The position numbers were made by a program, and so were the translations under genes. This document shows, piece after piece, positions 1 to 14,581 of a DNA stretch of 64,000 nucleotides (position 1 is its first letter; each line of letters opens with the position of its first letter). Source of the DNA: Lineus longissimus (Eukaryota; Nemertea; Pilidiophora; Heteronemertea; Lineidae); the NCBI RefSeq assembly GCF_910592395.1, contig NC_088323.1, positions 2,850,001-2,914,000 of the forward strand, given 5' to 3'. Under the pieces are notes generated by a model. It was not told the origin of the DNA, searched no databases, and saw nothing but the letters and a program-made list of their open reading frames with translations.

Positions 1-3000
1 CCGGAGTGTCCTAAATAAAGACAACACGAATCAGAATACATTCCTCCGATGATGCTGGACAACCGCCAGGAGTTGTAGAAGACCAAAAAACACTAAAATT
101 TTATAGCAAAATCATTCATAATTAAGTAATTATTGACTCAGATTCACGTTCATCGTTCGATCCTTACATGACCCGGTTGTCTAAAGCGTTATCGTTGCCT
201 TGATGTTAGGTTGTCTACGCTTAACCAAGGATGTTCTAACTATACAACTTCCTTGGCTTACCTGAATGAGATAACGCCTAGTTAAAGAAAACACCAAGTA
301 AGGGACTGAACTTGTGTTCAGAACAACCGGGCCAAGGAGGGCCTCTTTGAACGAAGAGCCAAAATCCAATCAGTCGCTACCACACTTGTCGTCATCACGG
401 TCCTGGTAAGGTTCATGCTAAGACGGTCAATCTCAGAATGACTCTATTCATCTAGGTAGTCAGGCTCCTTCTTACTAACTACTAACTACACGTAACAACC
501 ATGCGACACATAAAGCAACAGAGAGGTTTATAGAGGTAAGGTAGACACCGTAGATACATTTACAAGTTGGAAATGGATAATTGGCCAATTGGTATTCAAG
601 TTAATCGAATTCCAAATGAAATACTATGGAACTGTTAAACAAACTCGTTTAGTTAATTTTTTGAGCAGAGAAGTTTGCAGGTGAACTGATTTGGGGGTGA
701 TCGTAGCAAAAACAACTGATGTTATTTTTCGATAAGGTCGAAATTTCGTACCCTTGGTTTCCTATTACTGTCAAATTAAGCACACGGCAGCGTCGATCAC
801 CGTTCAACAAACTGTATACGTGATGACCTTATTCAAGTTCTATAATATGTCAATTTTACATGAAGCACCATGCAGCGATGAAGACACACTAAAACTGTCT
901 TTCCTTATCCATGCAGTATGGTACTGCAGTTTTTGAACAAATGTATGTTTTTAATTGCCACCATTTCAGTTATCAAGACATTCAGTTAGTTTATGTTTAA
1001 AGGAATTTGAGATTTATTCAGAGGTTTAGTAAAAACTTATTGGTTGCATCAACTTGTTAATATGATATTATCATTTGTCGCTATGATTACAGGCGCTGCA
1101 AGTAGAAGCTTTTCTACGCGTAACTAAATGATAGTTAAGATAAAGCTTTCGTAGATATAGATTAAGAATAGTATTTGATAGAAATGTCGAAAATCGAGCC
1201 AGGTTTAACTTATCCAGACTACCAGGGAAAGGTGGTCAAAATGAACGTGTCGTTTGGGTGTGAATTTGGCCGAACGTTTTTTTTTTCATTATCAGAACAG
1301 CAATTGGGTTTTAAAAAATTCAAGCCGAATGACAGCCAGTGATTCAAATGACTAACAGAAGGTAAGACAAGTCCAAACAAAAGTCATGAAATAACTGATG
1401 ATATAAATAACATTTGATAAAGAACAGTTAGACTCGATTTTCGAATTCCTAGTGTTTACTTTCTATAGGGTCTTTTTATCGACGCATGCGTAAGTTAGGA
1501 AAGGAACTTCATTCATTTAACCTCTTTCATACAGCCGCCGATACGAATGAAAGCGTATGTTGCATGCGCTGCGAAATACAGCCATGCGATCGCCAATGTG
1601 CGAATGTGCCAATGGACAAGTATCGCACGGTCGTACCGGTTGCTGAGTGATCGAGGCCATTCAACTAAAAGCCATAACATTCCTACCTGACACCCACAAG
1701 CATAGTACGGGAGTCTGACTTCACAGCATTATTATTCACGTGACCATTACCATGACAACTTGACATTGACGAAGACCGCCGGGCGACAGGTTCTATGTCG
1801 GTGAATCTTAAGGTGCAAGGAGGGAAAAATGTTGGATAAGCAACACCATAAGACATCATGAGAGACAAGGGCTGGCAAACTTTTTTATTGTTTGATTCTC
1901 GAGCATACATGATATGTTAGCCCTTATCCTTTGCCTCGTTCCATTCCATGATATGTTAGCCCTGTATGTAATGTCTCCTGATAGGCAACATACATAAGGT
2001 GGCACAATGTAATGACGTTGGAGCCAAAAAAACCCTCACAGGTATCGTTCTCAAGCAAACTTCAAATGCAGACGATATACCGGATGTTCATGACATTAAC
2101 TGTCACCACTTGACCTACTTCTTAAACTTTATTTCAAAAAGTTAGCCAATAGTAGGTAGCGCCACCGAGCGAGGGAAGAGGGAATTACTCGGGTCAAGGA
2201 TATAGGTAGCGCATGTGGACAAGCTCGTGGGTTTCTAATTAACGGCGCGTTTTCGTAGTCGCTGCTACCAGTCTTGCGCATGTTAACCTCTGGATCGCTA
2301 AATGAAGATAGAATAGCCAACAGTTACCAGGCAGGAACATACACAAGACTGACAAAGCGCGCCAAATACCTACCAGTTCGGTCCGGTTCGAATTCGAGCT
2401 ATGATAGATCTGTTTTGGTTTGTAAGATATTGCCCAGACAGCTTTTGTAATAATGTAAATTCATTTTTCCTATGTCTGTGGCGATGACTGAAAAGTTACT
2501 TAACGGATTACTTAAATGTAGGTTAATCTACAGATAAATAGCAGGTTTCCAGGAGAAACCGTTACGTGATTTGAGTTATGTTTTAAAATGTATCATCACT
2601 TGTTGTAGTTATTGAGGGTTGGTGTTCGTTTACTTTTGTAGGTGAGAATTGATAAGAATGTAGCTTTTTATCATTTAAAGCCCGAGTTCGAACCCATTGC
2701 ATATCCAGCTTTCAACCAAGTAGTGAATGTGTGTTGAAGACATAATGTGAAAAGTGAAACTGAAATCAAGTGACATGTCGGAAGCAAAGATTAAATGTCC
2801 ATTTCAGGCAGAATACAGATTGATTACAAATCTTGATTAAAAATTAATGTTCCTGCGAAATCTAGTTAATGTACAATGTGTGTAATTTTCATGACGTTAG
2901 AATAATGTCGAGGATTTGTCACGTCAACTTTACTGTAACTCCAACTTCTGTAAAAGTTGATCATAATGACAGAGATACACATGCGTCTCCAGTCTGTAGG

Positions 3001-6000
3001 TGACTTCTTTTAAGTCAGTAAGTAGTCCTTTTGGTGGCTTTAGTGGTAATTTTTGTTTGAATTTGTCTCTTTTCTTCCTTCTTTTGTTTGTTTGGTTTAT
3101 GGAAATTGTGTCATGCCAAAAAAGATCACTTGTTATTGATTCCTACACTACTACTTGTAATTTCACATTTTTTCCCTTTATATTGGAATAAAGAACGAAA
3201 CATTTCCAATGGGACATACCCACGTCCTGGTTATCTGTGATGTGAGAGATACGGATTTATTGTACTAATCTGTTGAGTACAACATCAATTAAGCAAACTA
3301 AATTACAGTGATAGATAGGCTGAAAGCTGGATATGCCGAACAGCTCAACCAGTTTTGGCAGACTCGCCAAATTTACTTACAATTGCTCGCCGTCGCTTGC
3401 AAATATCCACTGAAGTCTAAATTTTATACAAAACAGCAGATATATAACAATTCAAAGTACGCGGCAGGGTGGCGCGATGGGGGAATTGTACAACTTCCTT
3501 TGCTCCTTGAGTGACGGGGCTTTGAAGCTGAACTGTGCAAACAAGCACCCAGCGGCCAACCTAAAAACTACTGGTTGGTCAGAGGCAGCCTCGACAGAAT
3601 AGCCATAAAATCGAGAAACAACACAAGTCTCAATCAAGCGTCGGCGTTAGAAGACTGTCGTTGTCGCCGTAATAGTCTTATTTCTGACGTTCTGGCAGTG
3701 GCGTTGTTCAAACAGTTCAGCTTAACGGAACACGTTATCATTATCGGTACAATACATGAAGAAAAATGGGGACACAGGTTCGAACTGACATTTCTCACTA
3801 CTCATAGTGCATCTCGTACAGATTCATCGAGCCTGTGTCCAATGCAAACAGAATCCACCTACAATCATGAACGTATGATATATACATTTCGCATGAAAAC
3901 ATGTACAACCTCTATGCATTTATGCCAGACACAGCAAATTACCATACATGCATGACGGGAACATAACTTTTAAGAGTTTAAGGATAGGTTTTTAGAACTT
4001 AATGGTTGTTTTTTTCTTGTAGTTATAAAAACTTGATATTATCGTCGCCGTTTTGTTCCAGTTATAAGTTTAACATTGATATTGTTTAAACTTTTTTTTT
4101 TTTTTTCTTATAATTTCATTTAATGATCATATGAGACTTCGTTCGAGTTAATACATCTATAGTGTAAACATTACAACTCAATAATTTACCCTTGTCTTCT
4201 ATCACATGTTGTTACATCAGTGTTAAATAAGCTCAATGGTGATATTCAGTTCACAGAAAAATTGCACTGGACGGAAAATGCATGTAACCAATAACTTTTT
4301 GTTCAACTGATGAATGTTCTGTATAAAATATTAAAAAATGAATTTCAGCGCCATTTTTTCGTGACATGGACTGTAGTTAGTTGGATTTTTACTCTCAACA
4401 TTATCGGATTATTAATTTGACCTTGACATCAACTTTTCACAAATATGCATGACAACAAACCCATAAATCATGCTTAAAACCTCAGTCATTCAGACCAAAA
4501 TGGATCGGACAGGAAGAGTATGACTTTAGAGGTCTTCTTCGTCCTTGTGGGCCTTGGAATCGAGTGGAAGGAGCTACTATTCCACTGCCTAGCTGAAAAC
4601 AAATCACATGTAACAAAGTAACCAATCGTATTGGAGAGCTTTGGTGACGTCATTATGTAGGTTGCTGTGTTTTTAATATCTGATTCGCTTGAAGTATGGG
4701 AAACACGAGAGGTCAACTCGATGGCGACTATCAAGACATAAAATCACCGGTGGGCCGGTGCACCGGACGTAAGTGACAGACGGCGAATGAACGTTAAATA
4801 ACTAATACATGTACGTCCGCATGATGTGAAACGTAATCCTTTTTTTGTTGGGGGGAGGGAGATTCTTAGGGATGCTGTGCAAAAGTGGATGACACCGAGA
4901 GTTAAACGATCAATAAAAAAGAAGAGAACAACAATACGTTCGCAGTTTTAATGAAAATATTTAGGGTCATGATCAAGAATCTATATAACAATAGCATCCA
5001 CTCATATTCGTGGTTTCGTTTGTGTAGAGTATTTAGTTCTTATTTAAATGAAAGATACAGTCTGAAAAATGAGACAGAATAAATTAATCAAGTTGTAAAT
5101 CGAAAATGATAGAATAACGTAAAATAAGAAAACGGTATTAGTATACATGTACTTTGTACACCTTTCGTGATAAAGAAGCGAGCATGCCATAGTGCAAGAG
5201 TGATGCGACAGTAGAATGATGGTGTTGCTGTGATACTGTTGGTTGGTACAAAGATAGATCGATTGCCAGGAGTGAGAAACTACACTGAAATTGGTAACTT
5301 ATTCCCCGTGCCTGCGCAATTATTTGTATTACGTATTCCCGACTAGCAGCCGGTTACATCTATGTTGGAGGTAAACACACATGAACGTCTAAATCTGTCT
5401 GGACTATTCCTAGCACAAGCCTCACATTGAAAAAGTTTGATAAGTATAACAGTGAGAATTGGGAATTAAGAATGGGAATGATATGTAGCCAACTTTAACC
5501 AGATAATAAACCACAAATAATCGCAACCCTGCCGCCCCAATAATTTGCGGATGTACAAGTCCGGCTTCACTACGAAGATACCTTAAAGTTCGCATGCTTG
5601 TTATTAAATTTTAGCGGTAAATTTCTATAACATCTAACTGGCATTGCCGATAGCTCTACGTCAATGCAGCAAGGTGCAAAACGACAAAACAATAACAGTC
5701 TAGTTTCCCATCGTATATTTCTGATGGAAAAGCACGGTTCAAATAATTTCGTTCGCCGACGTACACTCTGAGAAATGAAAGTTTGTGAGCTTTTGAAAGA
5801 CTATGCAGCTGCAAAAGTCTTTTGCGGTAGAACGAAGGCCCGCTAATGGTTATGAGAGTCGAAAAAAAACACATTTGTAATGCTTTCGCTGAAAAAACTT
5901 TCGGGCTGAATGGCCGAGAAACCATTGAACGTTTTTCAAAGTCTAAAAACCGTTATCAAAAGTGCATCGAGCTATGTTTCGCACTTAAGGATTTGGTGCT

Positions 6001-6083
6001 GGGATTTTGTGTCCTTCAATTGGTATTCGTCGTCTCATTCGGGAACAATCAGAAAACTAAAAAGTTTGGGACGAGGTTGTTAC
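1..6083. other. No supported gene; probably intron or 3' side of the class B GPCR
   Basis: I looked on the minus strand for the remaining exons (TM2 to TM7) of the receptor that begins at 8885 and found no convincing class B signature such as the TM2 or TM3 motifs. The open stretches here are short and lack recognisable domains. A 126-codon plus-strand frame at 3575-3955 is the longest and I do not recognise it. A short GC-rich perfect palindrome (ccggtgcaccgg) lies near 4755. The region is best read as a long intron of the receptor or intergenic DNA. Confidence 0.5.
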
Positions 6084-8885
6084 CTGTAAGATATGAATAT
6101 GATGATAGCAGGAACCAGTAGCATTATGCTCAGGATGTTGGTGCCGAGGTTGACATACACCCCCACCAGGTAAGCCTGAAATATTAATAGAATTGTCAAA
6201 TACCTAGATACGGGTAATGAAAAGATTGACAAGCAAACACGTGATAATTGAAAAAACAAAGTTGAGAAACAAAGAAACAAAGTTGTATCGTCTGGCGTTA
6301 AAACTCTCACAAAGATTTTTTTAGCGTCATCGTTTAATAAGTGTATCTTACTAGAAAGTGTCAATTGCTTTTTAGTATTCCTTATGGACGAATACTTATT
6401 CTTATGTTACATTAATCGCCTCACAATGCGATCAGTAAGATCCGCATATTGGTCTTGTTATGGAGCTTACCGGTCCCGATGCCCTACCCAGAAACCGATG
6501 ATATAGCATGGCATACTTGCGGAATACGTACATCGTAAGCCAGACATGTTTTGAAGTTGGTCCACTCCCGACCATTCTTTTTCAACCACGTTCCATTCGG
6601 GGTGCAGGTCTTCACGGCTTGAGCTATAAAGGGAAATGTCAAGTAAATATAAGAAGCCATCGACAATCCTTGTAAGATGTTTACTTAAGATTATCATGTT
6701 CAGTTTATTGTACATGTACATGATATGCATGTACAATTTTTACAATATGCTTGACGACCATAATCTTATAAGAATCTTGAAATATTGTACGTGTAAAATA
6801 ATGTTGTAAAACATGTTGTACATATACATATAAACGAAACTTAATAAGATCTGAAAGAACCAATTGGTTCCAACAAGATCTTTGAGAAGGCCGAATCTTA
6901 CAAGAACCTTGTTGCATGTATGAGAACTCTAACTCGGAATCTTATAAGATCCCTATCTGGATTTTCACTTGGCTTGCTTCTTCATCCAATGGAACTCACC
7001 TGAACCTATTAGCCTTTCTACTCCTTCGAGAACGTAATCTGGGCAGTATTGGAATTCCGTCCCCGGGGGCATCTCATCCCAACACAGCCATCCATCCCAT
7101 GTACTGCGACAAGCTGTACCAATAGTCCCTGAGGGTGAGGCTTGCTGGTGGTGACAACATTCCTGACCTACACGTAGAGGGGCGCAATATAGTGATGAAC
7201 AGGTAGGTGTACGAGACATCTTGTTGCTACCATGAAATAATGTTACGGCGATAAATATCTCAAAGACTGACGAATTTCCTTTCAATAGCTATCAAAGCCA
7301 CCTGCAGGACACTTATAACTTATATATGTAAACAAAAGAACAATCGGAAAACGGCCGACGACGCGGTAATCGAATCTTTGCATAACATGATGTGTTAAAT
7401 TTTCGCGTTTTGGATTGATGATACATTATTCGCACACGTTTCGATCAAATCTTATTCTGACGGCAATCAGCCCATCCAGCAAATACAGTTTGGCGATATC
7501 GTCGCTGCTACTCTATGTTAGGATGTACCAAAATACGGCGGCCCGATTGGGTTTCTTGACTGATTACTGATTAGAATGCCTGTCATTTTCGACTCACCTG
7601 CTTGGCAGCACTGTCGCCAACGCTGGCAATCATTGGTACTGAGAGTATCACAGAGCGCCGTGATCGTGGAGCTGTTAGTGATATCCGGGTAGTGTAGCTC
7701 ATAACCAAGGTATTCCACTCGGTCGTTTGTCACCTTATGCTTGGTGCGATTCAGCAAGTGACCGAATGGCCCAGTCCTTACGACGTCATTACGATTCCGG
7801 AACAGATACGTGAAACACGTGGCGCACGATCTTAATTTGAAGATTTCTTCCGTGAAGGTGCCATCTCGGTCACTGCACGAGAAGCTATTGATTCGCTGTG
7901 CTGATAATGTATCCTGTAAAACAATTTTAGGGAGAAAACAATGCATCAGGAAAACTTCTTAAGACTTCCCAAAGGACAGGTGTTAAAATTAATTGATGAT
8001 GTCTTAGAGGCTTTGGACTGGGGTGGAGCACGGAGAACAGGTTCTTCCCTACGGTTTAATATGGACGCCTAATCGACCGAATACCTGTAACCTAAACAAA
8101 GCAATCCCATCTTTGCGAACATCGACGCGATCACTCTTTCCACAGTGTACTGCGGGCTCTATATTACCTCATCAAAGCCGTTGACATCATTTAAGCCATC
8201 TGGAGCCACTTAGAGGGGCGCTAATATCGTAAGCGAGAAGCTTCCCTGAATGATATCATGATTTAAAGCACATTTCTCGGAGTCCATCGCATGCAATCTC
8301 ATCTGTACGATTTATTGCCTTCAATTCGGTGATAACTTTGGCAACGAGATCCTTGGTCGTAGAAACCGATCAAGATGTCTAACGGACAAAGGAGGTCCAC
8401 CGTATCTTCTTAGAGCGAGTTTGACAATGCATGGTCTTAAGTAATTTTACACCGCAGCTATACACTCAATGCACAGTAAGCTGTTGTCTTTTCTTCTATG
8501 TATGGTGATGAAAGAGGGGTGTATATTTGATGTGTGTTTACCTAGAAAGGGGCCATTCCTCACACTGAGTATGCACATCAGCGAACGCAATTTAGAAAGT
8601 ACACTTACTTGGAAAAGACATTTTGTAAACCAACCCCTCATTACGAAACACTTATCAATAGCTAATACACTTATGGAAGAGGGACCAAAGAGGACAAAAT
8701 GAAGAAGTGGGAGGGGGCCAGGCCTGATGTGGGTGGATGTGAGGTGATATTATGTGTGTTTTCGCTGTCAGGCAATCTTCGCGATACCGTATCCGACCCA
8801 TGCCCATAATAAGACCACTCACCTTCGGAAGCATGATCAAACTCAGGGCCACTGTGTACGCCCAGTATGCCGACGCCGTCCCCAT
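6084..8885 (-). CDS. Class B1 (secretin-family) GPCR, calcitonin/DH31-receptor-like, 5' part only
   Basis: Five minus-strand coding exons join in consistent phase: 8823-8885, 7598-7913, 7000-7167, 6517-6623 (or 6532-6623) and 6084-6175. Donors are GTGAGT, GTGAGT, GTGAGT, GTATGC (or GTACGT) and GTAACA; acceptors all end in AG. Exon 1 encodes a signal peptide (MGTASAYWAYTVALSLIML) ending at a strong donor. Exon 2 is Cys-rich with NRT and NSS sequons and ends in CQRWRQCCQA. Exon 3 continues GQECC and then TWDGWLCWDEMPPG...CPDY, the hallmark of the hormone-receptor domain and close to calcitonin receptors. Exon 4 carries CTPNGTWLKKNGREWTNF and the last conserved Cys. Exon 5 is a hydrophobic TM1 (about residues YVNLGTNILSIMLLVPAIII). 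By family, this is a plasma-membrane peptide-hormone receptor signalling through G proteins. The ligand is inferred, not shown. TM2-7 are not found, so the gene runs past the window or across a long intron. Confidence 0.9.
6680..6960. repeat. AT-rich palindrome cluster in receptor intron 3
   Basis: Within the intron between the receptor exons at 7000-7167 and 6517-6623 lie several palindromes. One has perfect 10-bp arms attgtacatg/catgtacaat (about 6710-6737). Another is a perfect 14-mer, gaaccaattggttc, near 6857. Repeated copies of aatcttataaga occur near 6760 and 6934. They resemble the ends of a small inverted-repeat element or its debris, but I could not define boundaries. Confidence 0.3.
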
Positions 8886-11800
8886 CTTTGCCTGTTAGAT
8901 GCAACTGATCTGACGATTCAGCATGTCAAAATCCCAAGAGGACCTTGAAAAATAAAACGTTTGCTAATTTCATTATCAAAGAAATCTAGTGTCTTAACGT
9001 CAGCTTGGATCCTCCGCGGGTGCTCCAACACGAGAGAGAGGACGACTAAGTGTGCAGCCATCCTGATCTACATTAATGAATGAAGAAGATTGGATGAATT
9101 TACCCATCATCAGCTCTCTTTTATCACAAGTAAGCACAGTGACTTTCCGATTTTAATCAGTGTCGTGCATTCTATGCATCTCCAACAGGCTAAAGCCACT
9201 TAACCAAGGGGAAACAATTTGAATTTCAACAGGCATATTTCTTTTGAGATATTAATGAGATACCAGTTTCCTGTGAATTTGACCCTGAATAGCACCTAGC
9301 CTTTCTTAGACCAAGGAATTGTTTAACCAGCCAACAGATGTACAACTGCCTTGATGAATTATCGACAAATTTAATTCTCATAGTGTTTACCGTTCCCTCC
9401 GGCGTGTGTTTGCCCTTTTAAGTGTGTTCCGGAGGCTAGACGAAACGTTGTGCACTTCAAGGAGTATTTGTATGCCATGAGAAGGATCTTTCGAACTGCC
9501 ACACCGACCCTCAAAGGGGGGATACAGGCAGGAACTAAGTTATGAAATGGGTAGTCTTCATGTGACTCATGTACACTGTTGGGGACTGGATCGAGTTTTT
9601 ACAACAATGTATTCCTGGTGCAACCGTGAACTATTTCGACGTAGAGTCGAATGCTCTCGGCTGATAAGCCGAACCATTTTATTGCGATAATGTCAGCCGT
9701 AATTGAGAAATTGCAGCGCTAGATGCTAATGGGTCATTTGGCATCATTATACATAATATGTCTTTAATTTTAATAGTATAGTGTGGTTGATGATTCCTGG
9801 GAGTAAAAGGTTTGCCCGATTTCCGTGTTCATCACTAACTCATACTCTCATGCAAGCATAATGGAGCGTTTTGCAGAATTTAATGTAAAAGTTGTCGTCA
9901 AGTTTATGACTTAATGTTCCTGCTGCTAGCAAAACAATTACGTCAGCTTCTAAACTACTCATCAGCCTCGGGCTAGAGTCTTTTGAGAATGGAATTCATG
10001 ACGTTCCGGTTATGAGCCCGGCGGCCAACCACCACGCCACTCCCTTATACATTGTGCAGAGTTGGGTTTCTTTTGAACTACTCTCGTTCGAGACGAGTAT
10101 ACATACGATACCACATTTGATTTTATTAACAATTTGCTTTCACTCTCACTGACTTAATTATTTGTCATGAGGGTGTATCAGAATTGCAAAATAGCAATAC
10201 GTAGTAATATAAGATACTCTAAACAATCACCAAGGGTCCCATCGAACCTGTGAATACAATGCAGGACCCCACACGTACGGAGACACAATCGGTCCGACTA
10301 AAAATTTAATATGATTCGCCCGTCGGGGATTCGTTCACGAATAACATGATAATCACAGCTGAGGCAATCCATATTGTATCAAATCGTGTTTCGCAATGAA
10401 TATTTTCGCTCGCGAGACATCAAAATGAAGGTAAACTGATACGCGTTAGCATGGTTAATGGTGCGAATATTCTTAATGTCGGCGTCAATTCGATATACGT
10501 GAGAAAATTACGAAATGGCAGGTTTCAAAATGAAATATTGACAAGAAAGAAATGCACTGACTTTAATAAAGAGAAGAAGAAGAGAGCAGCGTCTAACCGT
10601 CACTTATGTAGTATCGTAGTTTGGACAGCTTGTAAGTTGATTACTCTGTTCGCTTGACAAGCAATCGGCTAGCATTCTGATCTATTTCCTCCGCAGCCTT
10701 CGCACATACTACACCTACACGCTTATTAAAACATTCAATGTTTACACTTTATCGGCTTTCTATAAGATAGTTTTTGGCGTGAAAATACCGTGCCTCCATC
10801 ATCCAATTTCTTAAAAAATTAAGACCGCCCCATCTTTTATAAAACTGTTGAACAGTTTTCGATGAGATTGTGTTAATTGATTGAAAAAACACACTTGATT
10901 AAAATCCGTTTTCTTCGTCATTCATCGCCATTAAGGGAATGATATTCTTAATGTACGAGTCTAATGATACAGAGGAAATTCGTTGGTTTAGAAAGGTGAT
11001 CATCATAAAGTTAGTGCAACTTACATTGAGTTCCAGATTTCTGTTATGCCTCTGAGATTTCGTGATCAATTGAATCGTCTCTGAATGAAATACAGTCCAC
11101 TCGAATCTGATTTCCAAAATCATAATCCGGGACCTCTCACAGTATGAAACTTAACGGACTTTCAGCCGAAGAAAATTTATTGATTTCCATAGGTTTGTGT
11201 GTTGTTCCTCGTTTGACGAAAGTTCGCTAAAAGCACAGGAGCCGAACACCGTCTACGGTTTCACTGTGTTACGCTGCACTGCTCACAGAAATTACAAAGA
11301 TGGGGCGTCACTGGTAAGACCTATCATTTGATTCATGACAAATAAAATGATATACACTATCCATACTATTTTCGGTCTTATTAATAATCCATGCAAGTCG
11401 TGAGTGATAACTTATGGGTCAATTCCAGATGACCATGCACATGGCACTGGCTTCAGAGTGAACATTTGGTAAGCGTACATTGTAGCCTATATCATATATC
11501 AATAGTTAAAGCGGTCGTTTTCTGTCATGCTAATATTCTTCAGCAATCTATGTATTCTGTGAACTGATACACCTGCCTTTGTCTTTCAATGAGCATAGGT
11601 CTAGGTGAGAATATGACCCATATGGAAGTGAAAACTTTACTCATTAGCCTTGTGATATGAAATGTGGCTTGGAAGTAATGACGCCCTTAAAAGGTCGGTT
11701 GGTCTTTTAGAAGTGTTCCGTATTATTTCGTCTATGAATATTCCAGGAAAACACCTGATATAACGCGCGTAGTTTAGAGTTACGCTGTCTATCAAATCTC

Positions 11801-14581
11801 GCTATAGACATAATGAATATCATGGTCGAGGATCACTCAACCTGCATGCTTGATAGTGAGATGTTTATACCTAGCAAGTATTTACTTGAAGAGTAAAATG
11901 ACACGCGGAGCGATAGCAAACAACGAAGAGGAAATTCTAGCCGGCCTTCAAACATATTCAACAGGTCATAATTTGGTTATCGGTGCTTTTCAAACATGCC
12001 ATGAGTTGTTCTTGAGATGTTTGTAAGATGAATAGATGATAGCTCCCTTAGCTGGCGGCCAATGTAAACCACCAAATTTCCCTGTGTGTTTTCTTTTCGC
12101 GGATTCGACAAATAATTCAGATTCCCGCAAACAAAATCGCTAAACTTCTGCGAATTTTGCGAATAACATCGATCGATTGATTGGGTTCATATTGGAACTC
12201 GAACTGTATATATGTTTATTTACGCGTGCTTACGTACATATTGAGTTATGTTAGCTGCGGTCGAAGCTTAATGAATATCGGTATCTTATGCAAAGTGGAC
12301 GATCGATGTCCGATATAGTACCCCCAGGGAAGTATCGGTCTCGAGACGTGTGGCCAGCCGCCCTCTTTGCGGTGTTTCAAAGAGGACGCCCATACAATGT
12401 AATTAAATAGCCATTTATACGATGAGCAAGTAAACTTTGCAGTCAATAAAGCCCACAAATATAGATTGAGGTTTTGCTTATATTCTTAGACCAATTATAC
12501 AAGATAGTCCGAACATTCACCAGGTGCGATTCCCTGCCCATGTTCCATTAACAGAGCAAAGTAATATAGAAATAAAAATCGGCCAGGTTTGTCATCGCAC
12601 TATTTGCCCTCGGAATGGCTCTCTAGACATCTGTGATCTTGTGGCACCGGGTCTAGCTCTATACTATTTGGTGACAAGGGCGGAATCGGCCCAGTTGTAC
12701 AGCCATGAATTACCATCAATCAAAACGTTTGACAAATCTGACTAACTAAATACTGATTGCGTCTGCAGCACGCGTGCGCGAAATGAATACGCATTCCCCG
12801 CCTAATCTCGACTATACATGCGAACCATTGATGCGGTTTCCCCCGCCCACTGCCATTCATTCCGCCAGTCGATTCACGCCACACGAGCAGTGATTTCCCC
12901 ATAGGATCACCGCATTCTCTCTCGTCATTCATCACCTCACTTTTACTCCTCGTACATGTTGCATCTTTCCCCGAGAATCAACTCTACCTATCAGCCAGTC
13001 GCCTAAATACTAATCTCTCCTTTCGAATCGACTGCTGTGTAATTGTTCACTTTGAATAATCCTTTGATTTACACCTGCCTTGGTTACTTAACAATTCTGA
13101 TTGCATCTCATGCGAAGTTGAGCCAGCAAATATGTGTTTCGTGAACGCCATGTAAACTCGTCCAATTATTTTTTTCTAAAGTGAAGTATGAAAGAGCCGT
13201 TGATAGAATGTCTGACGAACACGTGATTTGGGGACTTAAGACATGAGATTTAAAAAGTGAAAAGAAGCAATTGCACTAGTGGATATCGACCAACCTGATG
13301 TACACATTTTTTTAAATATCAATATCAGTCCAAGAAAGTACCATTCCAATCACCTGTCGCAAATTGCCCGAAGGAAATGTGATGGCTAACGCCCACAGTC
13401 AACGTTACCTGTATCCGTGAGAGGTCCGTGTCCGCAGAGACCACCGGACTAAGCCAGTGATAAACATTTCAGGCACGTGTTCAGTGTTTCATGGCCAATA
13501 TGACTCTTATCAAGACGTAGCCTAATCTCTCATGTATAGTTAGAAAGACAATTTATATACCCGTGTTACTCGTTGGAGAGGAAAAGTGCATGTGAGGAGA
13601 ATGCAATGAGGCAAAGGGAGGTCGTCCGTACCGGACGGAGAGTAAGGGCGCGTCACTACCAAAAGTCGAAGCGTGCTCACCAACATGTACCTGACGATAT
13701 AAACAAGTGATGACCTCGCCTCTAGATGAATGTTACGCAACACCATACTCCATCGCATCCCTAAAGAATTCCGCCAAAGGACACTTGGACATATGGATAC
13801 GGATCGCGACTGATATGTTACGATTGCGAATATGCATCAATAATCTCAAAGAATTAGTAGTTCGGAAGTGGACCGTTGTCTGCCGTCGTTCAGAAACAGC
13901 GAGTCAGAGTCATCGCCCGACCGGATGGATGGTCACTCAGCCAGCTCGGCTTCGTCATGCATAGTATTATGGGTATGCACTACATTTTGTTATTCGCTCT
14001 CTGTCAGTCACGAAGACTGTATCATCAACTTTAGCAAGCGCTTGGCCGATCACAAGAATTGCACGACTCCACACATCGTATGTCACTCTGGCGTAGGCTG
14101 CCTCGGAGGACGTGACGGGTACATATTTTTTCAATTAATAGTAGACGTGCTGTTCTTTAAACTGTGAAAAATAGTCTTTTCTTACGCGCCGCTTTTCCCC
14201 TCCTCAAAGCCAATCTCCCAGAAGAATATTAATTTGAAATTTTACGAATATCATGTTGGTATAGTGCGTGACGGACAAAGAGGGAAACATAATACAAAAG
14301 AGCTTGTCTTTTTCAAAATCATACTCTTCAAAGTAAATTTGAGATGTTATAATAATTGGAAAATACACACACGCTGCGTATGATATTTATGCTGAGATTT
14401 TGAAGGAGCTCAGCCGCAAAGAAATGTGCTGAACGTATTATTTGCTTCCAATGCAGAAAAAAAGCATCATGTTTCAGTTCATTTTGGACTTAGACTTAAC
14501 CTAAGACTTATAACCTGTGTCTGTTGTGGTAATCAAAAAGATGCACATTCTTTTGAAATAGTGCGACGACATTGCTCGTAC
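8886..14581. other. Non-coding stretch upstream of the GPCR; nothing firm seen
   Basis: This should contain the receptor's promoter and any 5' UTR exon, but I see no clear TATA box or unambiguous non-coding exon. Open frames are short and unrecognised. A short minus-strand frame at about 11027-11123 ends at a good-looking donor (ctcaat|gtaagt), but no homology or partner exon is visible. No tRNA, array or transposon end was identified. Confidence 0.4.

Noticed and set aside
3575-3955. 126-codon plus-strand frame
   Set aside because: No domain, no signal peptide and no splice context; probably chance.
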